In this document: positions 1 to 8,979 of the stretch, in pieces
Layout: the number at the start of each line of letters is the position of its first letter
Position numbering within the stretch: the first letter of the stretch is position 1
Source: Deltaproteobacteria bacterium
Lineage (GTDB): Bacteria; Desulfobacterota; Desulfobulbia; Desulfobulbales; JAGXFP01
NCBI GenBank assembly: GCA_020056965.1
Contig: JAGVGT010000020.1
Span: forward strand, 1-46,075
Length of the DNA stretch: 46,075 nucleotides
Reading direction: 5' to 3'
Translations under genes and position numbers: made by a program
The notes under the pieces: generated by a model
Databases searched by the model: none
The model's input: only the letters and a program-made list of their open reading frames with translations
What the model was told of the DNA's origin: nothing

Positions 1-725
1 CATTCTATCGACAGACGCTGCCCCTGGTTCCCCAGAGTTACGGGCTGGTGTACCGGAAAATCGGGGACGCCCAAGAAACTCTGGGTGAACACGAACAGGC
101 CATGACCAATTATCGACAGGCGCTCTATTATTACCGTCTGGAGAAGGCCAGCAACTATGAATTGGCCCGGGTGCAGGTCGCCATCGGCTTGCTTTACAAA
201 GGGACGGGCCGGAATGGCGAGGCGATTGAGGCCTACCGGCAGGCCCTGTTGATAATGCCCGATTTTGCCGAGGCATTGAGTAATCTGGGGGTCATCTATG
301 AAGTGCAGGGCCAAGTTGGTGAAGCCGAGGAATGTTACCGTCGGGCCGTGGCCCGCAAGCCCGCCCTGGCCGAACCATATAACAATCTGGGTCTCATCTA
401 CCTGGCCCGGAACCGAGGGCAGGAAGCATTGGTCTTGTTCCGCAAGGCCGTGGAACTGGCGCCGCGCCAGCCGGTCCCGATTAACAATCTGGGCCGCGCC
501 AATCTGGCAATTGGGCAATATGAATCGGCTCTCGCCGCCTTTCAACAGGTCCTGAAAATTGCCCCGGATTTCGCCCCGGCCCTGGCCGGTCTGGCCCAGA
601 CCTATCGGCGCCTGGGCCGTGAGGATTTGGCTGTCGCTTACGCTGCCAAAGCCCGAGCCCTCGGGTATGTCGAACCAATGGCCGCCATCGGTGATTCGCC
701 ATCTCTACAGCGGGAACGACCATGA
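1..725 (+). CDS. TPR-repeat protein, 5' end outside window
   Basis: The frame is open from the left edge. The GTG at 48 is not convincing as the true start because in-frame residues before it (FYRQTLPLVPQSYGLV) continue the same repeat style. The visible ~240 residues are consecutive tetratricopeptide repeats of about 34 residues, with repeated signatures such as 'EAIEAYRQALLIMPDFAEAL', 'AEPYNNLGLIYLA' and 'ALAAFQQVLKIAPDFAPAL'. TPRs form helical scaffolds for protein contacts. The stop overlaps the start of the next gene by 4 bases (ATGA), so the two are probably co-translated and may work together in protein glycosylation or envelope assembly. No enzyme domain is visible in this part. The TPR call is firm; the specific role is unknown. 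Confidence 0.85.
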   Translation, partial: FYRQTLPLVPQSYGLVYRKIGDAQETLGEHEQAMTNYRQALYYYRLEKASNYELARVQVAIGLLYKGTGRNGEAIEAYRQALLIMPDFAEALSNLGVIYEVQGQVGEAEECYRRAVARKPALAEPYNNLGLIYLARNRGQEALVLFRKAVELAPRQPVPINNLGRANLAIGQYESALAAFQQVLKIAPDFAPALAGLAQTYRRLGREDLAVAYAAKARALGYVEPMAAIGDSPSLQRERP

Positions 726-2521
726 ATATCCCGCGTCATTGGCAGTTCTCCTTGCTCATGGTCCTGGCGGTCCTGGTGGTCTTCTGGCCAGTGGGCGGTT
801 TTGATTTTCTCTATTATGACGATCGTGTCAACGTTCGGGATAATCCCTTGGTCCGTGATTTTTCCGCGGACAGTTTTCTGGAGTTTTGGCGCCGCCCTTA
901 CGAGGGGTTGTATATCCCCCTGACTTATATCGTCTGGGGAATGCTGGGTAAAATCGCCGGGGGAGGGGCTGTCCTCGACCCGGCTCCCTTCCATGTCGCT
1001 AATCTTCTGTTGCACATGGCAACGGTGACGGCCCTTTATTCCCTGCTTCGTCTTCTGGTCAATGATGACTGGGCTGCCGCTGGTGGCGCCCTGCTTTTTG
1101 CTCTGCATCCCTTGGTGGTCGAACCGGTGGCCTGGGTTTCAGAACTGAAGGGATTGCTCAGCGGGTTTCTCTCTGTTATGGCGCTGCGACAATATTTGCT
1201 TTACGGCACCACTGTTGGAAATGCCGATCATTGGCCTGGCTACCGCCGCTACCTGCTGGCGACCCTGTTTTTTGCGGCGGCCGTTCTGGCCAAGCCCTCC
1301 GCACTGGTATTGCCATTGCAGGCCGGACTTCTCGGTTACTTGTCCCAGTCGCGGCCCGGCAAAGACCTGCTTCACGAGTTGTTGCCCTGGCTGGTTATGG
1401 CCTTGCCGGTGGCAATCATCACCAAATATGCTCAGCCCGATAGTCAGTTGCCATTTGTGCCGGATCTCTGGGAGCGGGTGTTGGTGGCTGGTCATGCCAT
1501 GGGTTTTTATTTTCTCAAGTTAGTCTGGCCGCTCGGTCTGGCGCCTGATTACGGTCAAATTCCCAGCGTGGTATTGGCGAGTAACCGGCTTTACCTGATC
1601 GGGCTTTTCCCCTGGTTCCTGCTTTGCGCCGCCATGGTGGCCCAGAGGGTCCGGTCGTGGCTGGTGGTTGTTTCCATTCCCTTCTGTTTCCTATTACCGG
1701 TTTTGGGTTTCATCCCCTTTACCTTCCAGGGCACTTCCACCGTGGCCGATCGCTATGTCTACCTGGGACTCATCGGCCCCGCCCTGGGGGTGGCCATGCT
1801 GTTGGCCCGCCATCGGGGCAGGGTGGTGCGGCTGGGCATGGTTGCCATCCTGATCGGACTGGCGGTGGCCAGCAGTAACCAATTGCGCCACTGGCGGGAT
1901 ACCCCGACTCTTAAGTGGCATATGCTCAAAGTCAATCCGAACAGTTGGGTTGCCAATCACAATTTAGGCATGTATTTCCGCGAGCAAAATCAGTTGGACG
2001 CAGCGGTTGAACACTATAAAAAAGCGATTAAAATTAAGCCGGGCTTTTACCTCTCCTATTTCAATCTTGGATACGTCTCTTTCCTGCGCAATGACTTGGC
2101 AGGGGCAGCCGAGAATTTCCAAAAGGTCGTCAGAATGAAGCCTGACTTTATTCCCGCCTATAACAATCTTGGGGCAATTTATCAAAAACAAGGTCTCACC
2201 TCCGAAGCGATCATGATTTTCGAAAAAGCCGTTGCCGTGAAACCTGATTTCCCGCAAGGATATTTAGCCCTGGGCCGGCTTTATGCCTTACTGAAGCGGC
2301 AGGAAGAATCCGCCGTGGCCTACCGAAAGGCCCTGGCCCTTAAACCCGCCGCCGAGGTTTTTAATGAGTTTGGCTTGCTTTGCCTTGCCCTTGGCCGGCT
2401 CGCTGAGGCGGAATCAGCTTTTGGAAAGGCCTTGGCTTTGGGCTATGACTCGACCGAGGGTTTGGCCAAACTTGCCGCCGCCCGGGCCCCGCTCACCCCG
2501 CCCCCTCCCGAGGGGTATTGA
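722..2521 (+). CDS. TMTC-like membrane glycosyltransferase with C-terminal TPRs
   Basis: 599 residues. The first ~390 are strongly hydrophobic with about ten membrane segments. They carry early acidic residues after the first helix ('YYDDRVNVRDNPLV') and the stretch 'HPLVVEPVAWVSELKGLLS', which matches the C-superfamily glycosyltransferase/DUF1736 architecture of eukaryotic TMTC O-mannosyltransferases and their bacterial relatives. Residues ~400-590 are four to five TPRs ('NLGYVSFLRNDLAGAAENF', 'NNLGAIYQKQGLTSEAIMIF'). The family is thought to transfer a sugar from a lipid-linked donor to proteins on the outer face of the membrane; substrate and sugar cannot be read from sequence. The start is fixed by the ATGA overlap with the preceding TPR gene. 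The C terminus ends in a short Pro-rich tail. The family is fairly sure; the reaction is inferred. Confidence 0.75.
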   Translation: MNIPRHWQFSLLMVLAVLVVFWPVGGFDFLYYDDRVNVRDNPLVRDFSADSFLEFWRRPYEGLYIPLTYIVWGMLGKIAGGGAVLDPAPFHVANLLLHMATVTALYSLLRLLVNDDWAAAGGALLFALHPLVVEPVAWVSELKGLLSGFLSVMALRQYLLYGTTVGNADHWPGYRRYLLATLFFAAAVLAKPSALVLPLQAGLLGYLSQSRPGKDLLHELLPWLVMALPVAIITKYAQPDSQLPFVPDLWERVLVAGHAMGFYFLKLVWPLGLAPDYGQIPSVVLASNRLYLIGLFPWFLLCAAMVAQRVRSWLVVVSIPFCFLLPVLGFIPFTFQGTSTVADRYVYLGLIGPALGVAMLLARHRGRVVRLGMVAILIGLAVASSNQLRHWRDTPTLKWHMLKVNPNSWVANHNLGMYFREQNQLDAAVEHYKKAIKIKPGFYLSYFNLGYVSFLRNDLAGAAENFQKVVRMKPDFIPAYNNLGAIYQKQGLTSEAIMIFEKAVAVKPDFPQGYLALGRLYALLKRQEESAVAYRKALALKPAAEVFNEFGLLCLALGRLAEAESAFGKALALGYDSTEGLAKLAAARAPLTPPPPEGY

Positions 2522-2578
2522 AGCGATCTGTGCGCTGCCGCCAATTTCCCCTTGCGATTTTCCCGGCAAGAACCTAAA

Positions 2579-2594
2579 GTGACCGCCTGGTCAC
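2579..2594. promoter_or_regulatory. Perfect inverted repeat, probable TetR operator
   Basis: GTGACC-N4-GGTCAC is a perfect 6+4+6 palindrome ending 3 bases before the ATG of the TetR-family gene. TetR repressors commonly bind such GACC/GGTC palindromes and repress their own gene. Its position would block the ribosome-binding region as well as transcription. No other Shine-Dalgarno is visible, so the start context of the regulator is unusual. Confidence 0.6.
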
Positions 2595-2597
2595 ATC

Positions 2598-3227
2598 ATG
2601 ACACAACTCAACTTTGCAGGCAAAAGCACATTTAACAACCTGCCGGCCGATAAGCGGGGATTGATCCTGCGCGAGGCGGTCCGGGAGTTTGGCGACTACG
2701 GTTTCCGGCCAGCCAGCGTCAATCGGATCGTTGAGCGGACCGGGATCGCCAAGGGTTCGCTTTACCAGTACTTTGCCAACAAGGAGGCGCTATTTCTTTA
2801 CACCTTTGGTTGTTTCGCCGAACTGATCAAGGCGACGGTTCGCGAGGCGGCCGGGGCGGACGAGGGTGATTTCTTTAATCGCCTGGCGCAGGTGATGCGG
2901 GCCGGTGAAGGCTTTGTGCGCAGTCATCCCGACTATTTCCGGCTTTACCTGAAACTGGCCGGTGATGAGGATATCCCCCACCGCGCCCAGTTGCTCGGGC
3001 TGTTACGGCTCTTCCCGGCCGAGTATTTCGCGCCACTTCTCTTACAGGGTCAGCGGGACGGGGTGATCCGCCGCGATGTCCGGCCTGAAGCGCTGATTTT
3101 TTTAATCGAAGGCGTCCTTGAGCGTTTTCTCCAGGGCTTGGCCGGGTCGAGAAAACTTGATGGTGATCTGGTTGACGAACTGATTACCCTGTTGCGGGGG
3201 GCGCTGGCGCCGTTATCGAGGCCATAA
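2598..3227 (+). CDS. TetR/AcrR-family transcriptional regulator
   Basis: 209 residues, normal for the family. The N-terminal helix-turn-helix lies at residues ~17-62 and includes 'FRPASVNRIVERTGIAKGSL' followed by YQYFANKEALF, the typical TetR recognition helix and YxYFxxKexLf motif. The remainder is the all-helical ligand-binding and dimerisation domain, which has no recognisable ligand signature. The gene sits alone between the glycosyltransferase and the mqn operon with no divergent efflux partner, so its target is uncertain. It probably autoregulates through the palindrome at 2579-2594. A role in controlling the downstream menaquinone operon is possible but is only suggested by adjacency. 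Confidence 0.9.
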   Translation: MTQLNFAGKSTFNNLPADKRGLILREAVREFGDYGFRPASVNRIVERTGIAKGSLYQYFANKEALFLYTFGCFAELIKATVREAAGADEGDFFNRLAQVMRAGEGFVRSHPDYFRLYLKLAGDEDIPHRAQLLGLLRLFPAEYFAPLLLQGQRDGVIRRDVRPEALIFLIEGVLERFLQGLAGSRKLDGDLVDELITLLRGALAPLSRP

Positions 3228-3290
3228 CGTGAAGTTTTGTTTTGATCGTCTTGAAATCACGAAGGATCGATGACTTCGTTTATCTGCTTT

Positions 3291-3328
3291 GTCGCTTTGC
3301 ACCTCCCATGATTTGGGGGTGGGGCGAC
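3291..3328 (+). promoter_or_regulatory. Leader hairpin upstream of mqnE
   Basis: GTCGC (3291-3295) pairs with GCGAC (3324-3328). Inside these, CACCTCCCA and TGGGGGTG pair with one or two wobbles around a TGATT loop. There is no following T-tract, so it is not a simple terminator. It lies 25 bases before the mqnE start and could affect translation or mRNA stability. It matches no riboswitch class that I recognise. Confidence 0.25.
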
Positions 3329-3353
3329 TTCATTATCGATGAGGATATATACT

Positions 3354-4448
<1,095 letters not shown>

Positions 4449-4458
4449 AGGGACGGCG

Positions 4459-5520
4459 ATGCTGAATGAATTGAGCGACAAGATTCTGGCCGGGGAGCGC
4501 ATCTCGGTGGCCGAGGGGCTACTCTTGGCCGAGCAGGGCGACCTTTACCGGCTGGGCTTTCTGGCCGGGGCGATCAAGAAAAGGCTCCATCCCGAGCCGT
4601 GGATCACCTACGTGGTTGACCGCAATATCAATTACACCGATATCTGCATCTCGGCCTGTAAGTTCTGCGCTTTCTTCAAGGCCCCGGAGGCGGAAGGCGG
4701 CTATCTCCTTTCCAACGCTGAGCTGGCCACCAAGATCGAGGAGACCAAGGCGCTGGGCGGCACCCAGATCCTCCTGCAGGGCGGCCTGCATCCGGACCAG
4801 CCCCTGGAGTTCTACGAGGAGATGCTGCGTTTCATCAAATCCTTCGCCATTCACATCCACGGCTTCTCGCCCCCTGAGGTCTGCCACTTCGCCAAGCTCT
4901 CCGGCCTGCCGGTGGCGGAGGTGATCAAGCGCCTACGGGCGGCTGGACTCGATTCGATTCCCGGCGGCGGCGCCGAGATCCTCTGCGACCGGGTCCGTAG
5001 TGAGACCGCGCCGCGCAAATGCACAGCCGACCAGTGGCTGGGCGTGATGCGCGAGGCGCACCACCAAGGGATGCGGACCACCGCCACCATGATGTTCGGC
5101 CATATCGAGACCATGGCCGAACGTTTCGAGCATTTGGAGCGGATCCGGAACCTGCAGGACGAGACCGGCGGCTTCACCGCCTTCATCCCCTGGCCCTTCC
5201 AGCCGGCCAACACCGTGCTGGCCCACCTGCCCACCGCCACCGCCGTCGAGTACTTAAGGATGCTGGCCCTGGCGCGGATCTTCCTGGACAACATCGCCAA
5301 TATCCAGGCCTCCTGGGTGACTCAAGGGCCTAAGATCGCCCAATTGTCCCTCTTCTTCGGGGCCAACGATTTCGGCTCCACCATGATCGAGGAAAATGTA
5401 GTCGCTGCGGCCGGGGTGGGTTTCCGTCTCTCTGAGCCGGAGATTCGCCGGCTGGTCGAGGAGGCAGGTTATCAGCCCCGGCAGCGGACTATGGATTATA
5501 GTTTGGTGGAGCGACCATGA
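4459..5520 (+). CDS. mqnC: Cyclic dehypoxanthinyl futalosine synthase MqnC
   Basis: Radical SAM enzyme that cyclises dehypoxanthine futalosine to cyclic dehypoxanthinyl futalosine, forming the naphthalene skeleton. The CX3CX2C cluster motif 'CISACKFC' is at residues 63-70, and 353 residues is normal. It is a paralogue of the MqnE encoded just upstream: both share the 'GLDSIPGGGAEI' and 'HIETMAERFEHL' blocks. They are told apart by the MqnC-type 'ITYVVDRNINYTDIC' versus MqnE-type 'YFIYNQHLNYSNIC'. The stop overlaps the start of mqnX by 4 bases (ATGA). It acts after MqnB, which is not encoded in this window. Confidence 0.95.
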   Translation: MLNELSDKILAGERISVAEGLLLAEQGDLYRLGFLAGAIKKRLHPEPWITYVVDRNINYTDICISACKFCAFFKAPEAEGGYLLSNAELATKIEETKALGGTQILLQGGLHPDQPLEFYEEMLRFIKSFAIHIHGFSPPEVCHFAKLSGLPVAEVIKRLRAAGLDSIPGGGAEILCDRVRSETAPRKCTADQWLGVMREAHHQGMRTTATMMFGHIETMAERFEHLERIRNLQDETGGFTAFIPWPFQPANTVLAHLPTATAVEYLRMLALARIFLDNIANIQASWVTQGPKIAQLSLFFGANDFGSTMIEENVVAAAGVGFRLSEPEIRRLVEEAGYQPRQRTMDYSLVERP

Positions 5521-6755
5521 TTGAACCAAGCCAATACTTGCATCGCGCTCCCTATGTTCTGCCGATGAGCAGCGACGCTGCCGTGCCCACCGTCATCACG
5601 GACGGAGCAGTCCTGACCGAAAACGGCCGGATCGTTCGGGTCGGCCGCTACGATGAACTGAAGGATAGTGGCGGCGAGTTGGTCGAGCATGAGGGCAGGG
5701 CGCTTCTGCCCGCGCTGGTCAACTGCCATGCCCATCTGGAGCTCTCCTATCTGGCCCGTTTGGCCCATGAGGACGGCCCGGTCGCCGCCGGCGGTTTTTC
5801 CGGCTGGGTCCGGCGCCTCCTGCCGGAGCGGGCTAAGCCGGTTGATCCGCAAGAGGTGCAGATGGCGGCCTGGCAGGCCTTGGCCCAACTCTATGCCGGC
5901 GGCTGCCGGGCGGTGGCTGATATCGGTAACGACCCGGCCAGCCGGGAACTGGGCGAGAATTTCAAATTTCCCACCTTCTTCTTTCAAGAGTTTCTCGGCC
6001 TCTCCGAAAGTTTTACGGCCCGGAATATGGCGGCCCTGGCCGATATACCTGATGAGTTGACCTGTACCGCCCACGCCCCTTACTCGACCGACCCGGCGTT
6101 GATCAAACTCCTGAAGAGCCGGGCCGCCAAAGGTGGCCATCTCTTCCCCATCCACCTGGCGGAGACGGCTGCCGAGACCGAATTCCTGGCCACCGGCGGT
6201 GGGGAATTTCGCGAGCTGCTGGCTCCTTTGGGCAGCGCCGACGGTAGTTTTACTCCGCCCGGGCTCAGTCCGGTTGTCTACCTCGACCAACTCGGGGTGC
6301 TCGATGCCCGGACCCTGGCGGTCCACTGCACCCAGGTGTCCGGTGATGACCTGGCCATTCTCCTGGCCCGGCGCACCCCGGTCTGCCTCTGTCCCGGCTC
6401 CAACCGTTTTCTGGGGGTGGGTATAGCTCCCGCCACGGCCATGTTTAAGGCCGGGATCAAACTGGTGCTGGGTACCGATAGTCTGGCCAGCAATCCCCGG
6501 CTGGATCTCTGGGCGGAGATGCAGCAGCTGGCGGAAGAACACCCGGCCCTGCCGCCTCTGGCAATTTTGGCCATGGCCAGTCGCAACGGCGCCGAAGTCC
6601 TGGGGTTGGCCGAAGAAATGGGCTCGTTGATCCCGGGCGCCTCCGCCGGCTTTCTGGCGGCGGCCATTGAGCCGGGGCCGGGCGATCCCCTGCAAACCGT
6701 GCCGGCGGCCTTGGTCAGCCAAGGTCGCCCGGCCCAACTGGAATGGGTGGAATGA
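5517..6755 (+). CDS. mqnX: Aminodeoxyfutalosine deaminase, amidohydrolase family
   Basis: 412-residue amidohydrolase of the ATZ/TRZ group. Metal-site motifs visible in order: 'NCHAHLELSYL' (HxH), 'HLAETAAETEF', 'AVHCTQVSGDD' and 'LGTDSLASNPRLDLWAEM' (catalytic Asp and SN substrate loop). In a menaquinone operon this type converts aminofutalosine to futalosine by deamination (MqnX), feeding MqnB. The N terminus carries the small beta-sandwich strands typical of the family ('VITDGAVLTENGRIVRVG'). It is coupled to mqnC by ATGA, and its stop overlaps the start of mqnA. A generic chlorohydrolase/cytosine-deaminase annotation would also fit, but operon context makes MqnX much more likely. Confidence 0.88.
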   Translation: MIEPSQYLHRAPYVLPMSSDAAVPTVITDGAVLTENGRIVRVGRYDELKDSGGELVEHEGRALLPALVNCHAHLELSYLARLAHEDGPVAAGGFSGWVRRLLPERAKPVDPQEVQMAAWQALAQLYAGGCRAVADIGNDPASRELGENFKFPTFFFQEFLGLSESFTARNMAALADIPDELTCTAHAPYSTDPALIKLLKSRAAKGGHLFPIHLAETAAETEFLATGGGEFRELLAPLGSADGSFTPPGLSPVVYLDQLGVLDARTLAVHCTQVSGDDLAILLARRTPVCLCPGSNRFLGVGIAPATAMFKAGIKLVLGTDSLASNPRLDLWAEMQQLAEEHPALPPLAILAMASRNGAEVLGLAEEMGSLIPGASAGFLAAAIEPGPGDPLQTVPAALVSQGRPAQLEWVE

Positions 6756-7636
6756 TGCAAACCGCAAGCGAAAATACCGACCACCCCGTGGCCCGGATCG
6801 GCATGATCAACTTCATCAACACCGCCCCCATCTACGAGGTCTGGAAGCGTACGGTTCATCGCTCGGACTGGCTGGTGGCGGAGGCGGTACCATTGACCAT
6901 CAACCGGCTCTTGAGCATCGGGGAGTTGGACCTGGGCTTTATATCTTCCCATGAGTACGCAGTCCATCCCGATCGTTACCTGCTCTTGCCCGATCTCTCC
7001 ATCTCGGCCTCTGGTTCGGTCGGCAGTGTCTTTCTCTTCGCCCGTAAGGAGCCTGCTGAACTGGGCGGGGGGAAACTGTTGCTCTCCTCCCATTCTCAGA
7101 CTTCGGTGAGCCTGTTGAAGATCATCCTTGAGGAGTTCCACGGTGTGCAGCCACATTACCATTCCAGGGCCATCCAAGAAAATCTTGACGCCCTTGATCA
7201 CTACGCCGGCATCTTGGCCATCGGTGACGAGGCCTTGCTTTTGAGTCAGCGTGGGGATTTTCCCATCCGGATCGATTTGAGCAAGGTGTGGTGGGAGCAG
7301 ACCGGCCTGCCCTTTGTCTTTGCAGTCTGGGCGGCCAGGCGCGACTTTTGCCGCCGCGAACCGGTCGAGATGGCTGAGATCCACGGCGAGTTGCGCCGCT
7401 GCCTGCGAGAGGGTCTGGCCGATCTCAAGGCGATCAGCAACGAGGTGGCGGCCCGCATTCCCATGGACCAGGAGGATTGTTATCGTTACCTCCGGGGTAT
7501 CGAGTACGATCTCGGTCCCACCAAACAGCAAGGGTTGGAGCTGTTTTACGATTACCTGATTAAAAGAGGGGAGGGGGCCGCGGCGGCCCTGCCCCTGCAA
7601 TTCTGGGACAACTCCCGTAAAGTTGAGGGCGCATGA
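6752..7636 (+). CDS. mqnA: Chorismate dehydratase MqnA
   Basis: First enzyme of the futalosine route: it dehydrates chorismate to 3-[(1-carboxyvinyl)oxy]benzoate. It has a periplasmic-binding-protein-like fold with the family N-terminal block 'ARIGMINFINTAPIYEVW', then 'INRLLSIGELDLGFISSHEY' and 'SQTSVSLLKIIL'. Possible starts are ATG at 6743, 6752 and 6755. 6752 is chosen because it gives the same ATGA stop/start overlap with mqnX seen at the other junctions. The stop again overlaps the next gene (ubiE) by 4 bases. The length of ~294 residues is normal. Confidence 0.93.
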   Translation: MMQTASENTDHPVARIGMINFINTAPIYEVWKRTVHRSDWLVAEAVPLTINRLLSIGELDLGFISSHEYAVHPDRYLLLPDLSISASGSVGSVFLFARKEPAELGGGKLLLSSHSQTSVSLLKIILEEFHGVQPHYHSRAIQENLDALDHYAGILAIGDEALLLSQRGDFPIRIDLSKVWWEQTGLPFVFAVWAARRDFCRREPVEMAEIHGELRRCLREGLADLKAISNEVAARIPMDQEDCYRYLRGIEYDLGPTKQQGLELFYDYLIKRGEGAAAALPLQFWDNSRKVEGA

Positions 7637-8340
7637 ACACCCCCGATGATAAGAAAAAATTCGTCCGCGAGAAGTTTTCCGCGATCAGCAAGGATTACGA
7701 CTTCCTTAATTCCCTGTTGAGCCTCAAAATCGACTTTTACTGGCGCTGGGTGACCACCAGGATGCTCAAGGAGTTTCCCGAGGGGGTGGTGCTGGACCTT
7801 TGCGCCGGTACCCTGCCGCTGGCCCTGGAGTTGACCCGCCAGGCCAAGAAACGCCAGGTGCTGGCGGTGGATTTTTGCGAACCGATGCTGCGGGCCGGCC
7901 TTGCCACCTTGCCGAAGGATGAGCGTCGGGCCCGAATCCTGCCGGTCTGCGGCGACGGTGAGAAGATCCCCGTGGCCAGCGCCAGTTGCCGGGGAGTGAC
8001 GGTGGCCTTCGGGTTGCGCAACCTGGGCCGGGCCCAGGAGGGGTTGAATGAGATGCAGCGTGTCTTGAAACCGGGCGGCAAATTGCTGGTGCTGGAGTTT
8101 TCTCGGCCCCGCAACCCGTTGGTCAAACCCTTCTACAACTTTTACCTGAACCGGGTGCTGCCGAAATTGGCCGGCCTGATCTCCGGTGACAAGGAGGCCT
8201 ACGAGTACCTGGCCAGTTCCATCGCCAAATTCTACGAGCCCGAAGAGCTATTGGCCATGATGCGCCAGGCCGGTTTCCGCGAGGCCAGCCGACACCCCTT
8301 GACCTTCGGGATCGTCAGCATCTACCTGGGGGTCAAATGA
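7633..8340 (+). CDS. ubiE: UbiE/MenG demethylmenaquinone methyltransferase
   Basis: 235-residue class I SAM methyltransferase. The N-terminal 'VREKFSAISKDYDFLNSLLS' block is diagnostic of the UbiE/MenG family. Motif I is 'VLDLCAGTLPLALEL' and the later 'VTVAFGLRNLGRAQEGLNEM' matches the UbiE signature. It performs the last menaquinone step, C-methylation of demethylmenaquinone. Motif I reads CAGT rather than the more common GTGD/AGTGD but remains glycine-rich. It is coupled on both sides by ATGA overlaps (mqnA upstream, ubiX downstream), so its dose is tied to the rest of the pathway. Confidence 0.93.
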   Translation: MNTPDDKKKFVREKFSAISKDYDFLNSLLSLKIDFYWRWVTTRMLKEFPEGVVLDLCAGTLPLALELTRQAKKRQVLAVDFCEPMLRAGLATLPKDERRARILPVCGDGEKIPVASASCRGVTVAFGLRNLGRAQEGLNEMQRVLKPGGKLLVLEFSRPRNPLVKPFYNFYLNRVLPKLAGLISGDKEAYEYLASSIAKFYEPEELLAMMRQAGFREASRHPLTFGIVSIYLGVK

Positions 8341-8903
8341 GCAGCGAAAAACGGATCATCCTGGCCATCACCGGGGCCAGCGGGGCGATTTACGCGGTGG
8401 CCTTCCTGGAGCTCATGCAGCGGCTGGGGGTGGAGGTCCACGGGATTATTTCCAGCGCCGGCCGCAAGGTCATGGAGCTTGAGGAAGGGCGGAGCGCCGA
8501 ATCCCTTCTGCCTCTGGCCCACGCCTGGTACGAGGCTGACGATTTCACCGCCCCGGTGGCCAGCGGCTCGGCCCGCTTTGACGCCATGGTGGTGCTGCCC
8601 TGCAGCATGGGCACCCTGGCCGCCATCGCCCACGGCTTTTCTGGCAACCTGATCCACCGGGCCGCCGATGTGACCCTGAAGGAGCGCCGCCCCTTGCTGC
8701 TGGCGGTGCGGGAGACCCCCTTCAACCGCACCCACCTGGCCAACATGCTGCAAGTCCATGACGCCGGGGCCACCATCATCCCGCCGTTGCCCGCCTTTTA
8801 TCACCGGCCGACCACAGTGGGGGAGCTGGTTGCCAACTACTGTGGGCGACTGGCCGAGCAGCTGGGAATTGAGGTTGATGGTCTGCCCCGCTGGGGAGAA
8901 TAG
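8337..8903 (+). CDS. ubiX: Flavin prenyltransferase UbiX (MqnM-type)
   Basis: 188 residues with the UbiX N-terminal motif 'AITGASGAIYAVAFLELMQR', the 'MVVLPCSMGTLAAIAHGFSG' segment and the C-terminal 'AFYHRPTTVGELVANYCGR'. UbiX makes prenylated FMN, the cofactor of UbiD-type decarboxylases. In the futalosine pathway the partner is the UbiD-like decarboxylase MqnL, which acts after prenylation of 1,4-dihydroxy-6-naphthoate. No ubiD-like gene is in the window, so it must be elsewhere. The start overlaps the ubiE stop (ATGA). In Streptomyces nomenclature the pathway copy is mqnM. Confidence 0.92.
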   Translation: MSSEKRIILAITGASGAIYAVAFLELMQRLGVEVHGIISSAGRKVMELEEGRSAESLLPLAHAWYEADDFTAPVASGSARFDAMVVLPCSMGTLAAIAHGFSGNLIHRAADVTLKERRPLLLAVRETPFNRTHLANMLQVHDAGATIIPPLPAFYHRPTTVGELVANYCGRLAEQLGIEVDGLPRWGE

Positions 8904-8979
8904 AACCGCAGGTATTTTAGGCTGAAGGCTGAAGGAAGAAATACCAAAGCCTTCGCTTTCAGCTCCCCAGGAGTGTGAC

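Noticed and set aside
5496-7600. Long minus-strand frames (423 and 440 codons) opposite mqnX and mqnA
   Set aside because: Antisense shadows of well-identified menaquinone genes, with biased composition and no family resemblance.
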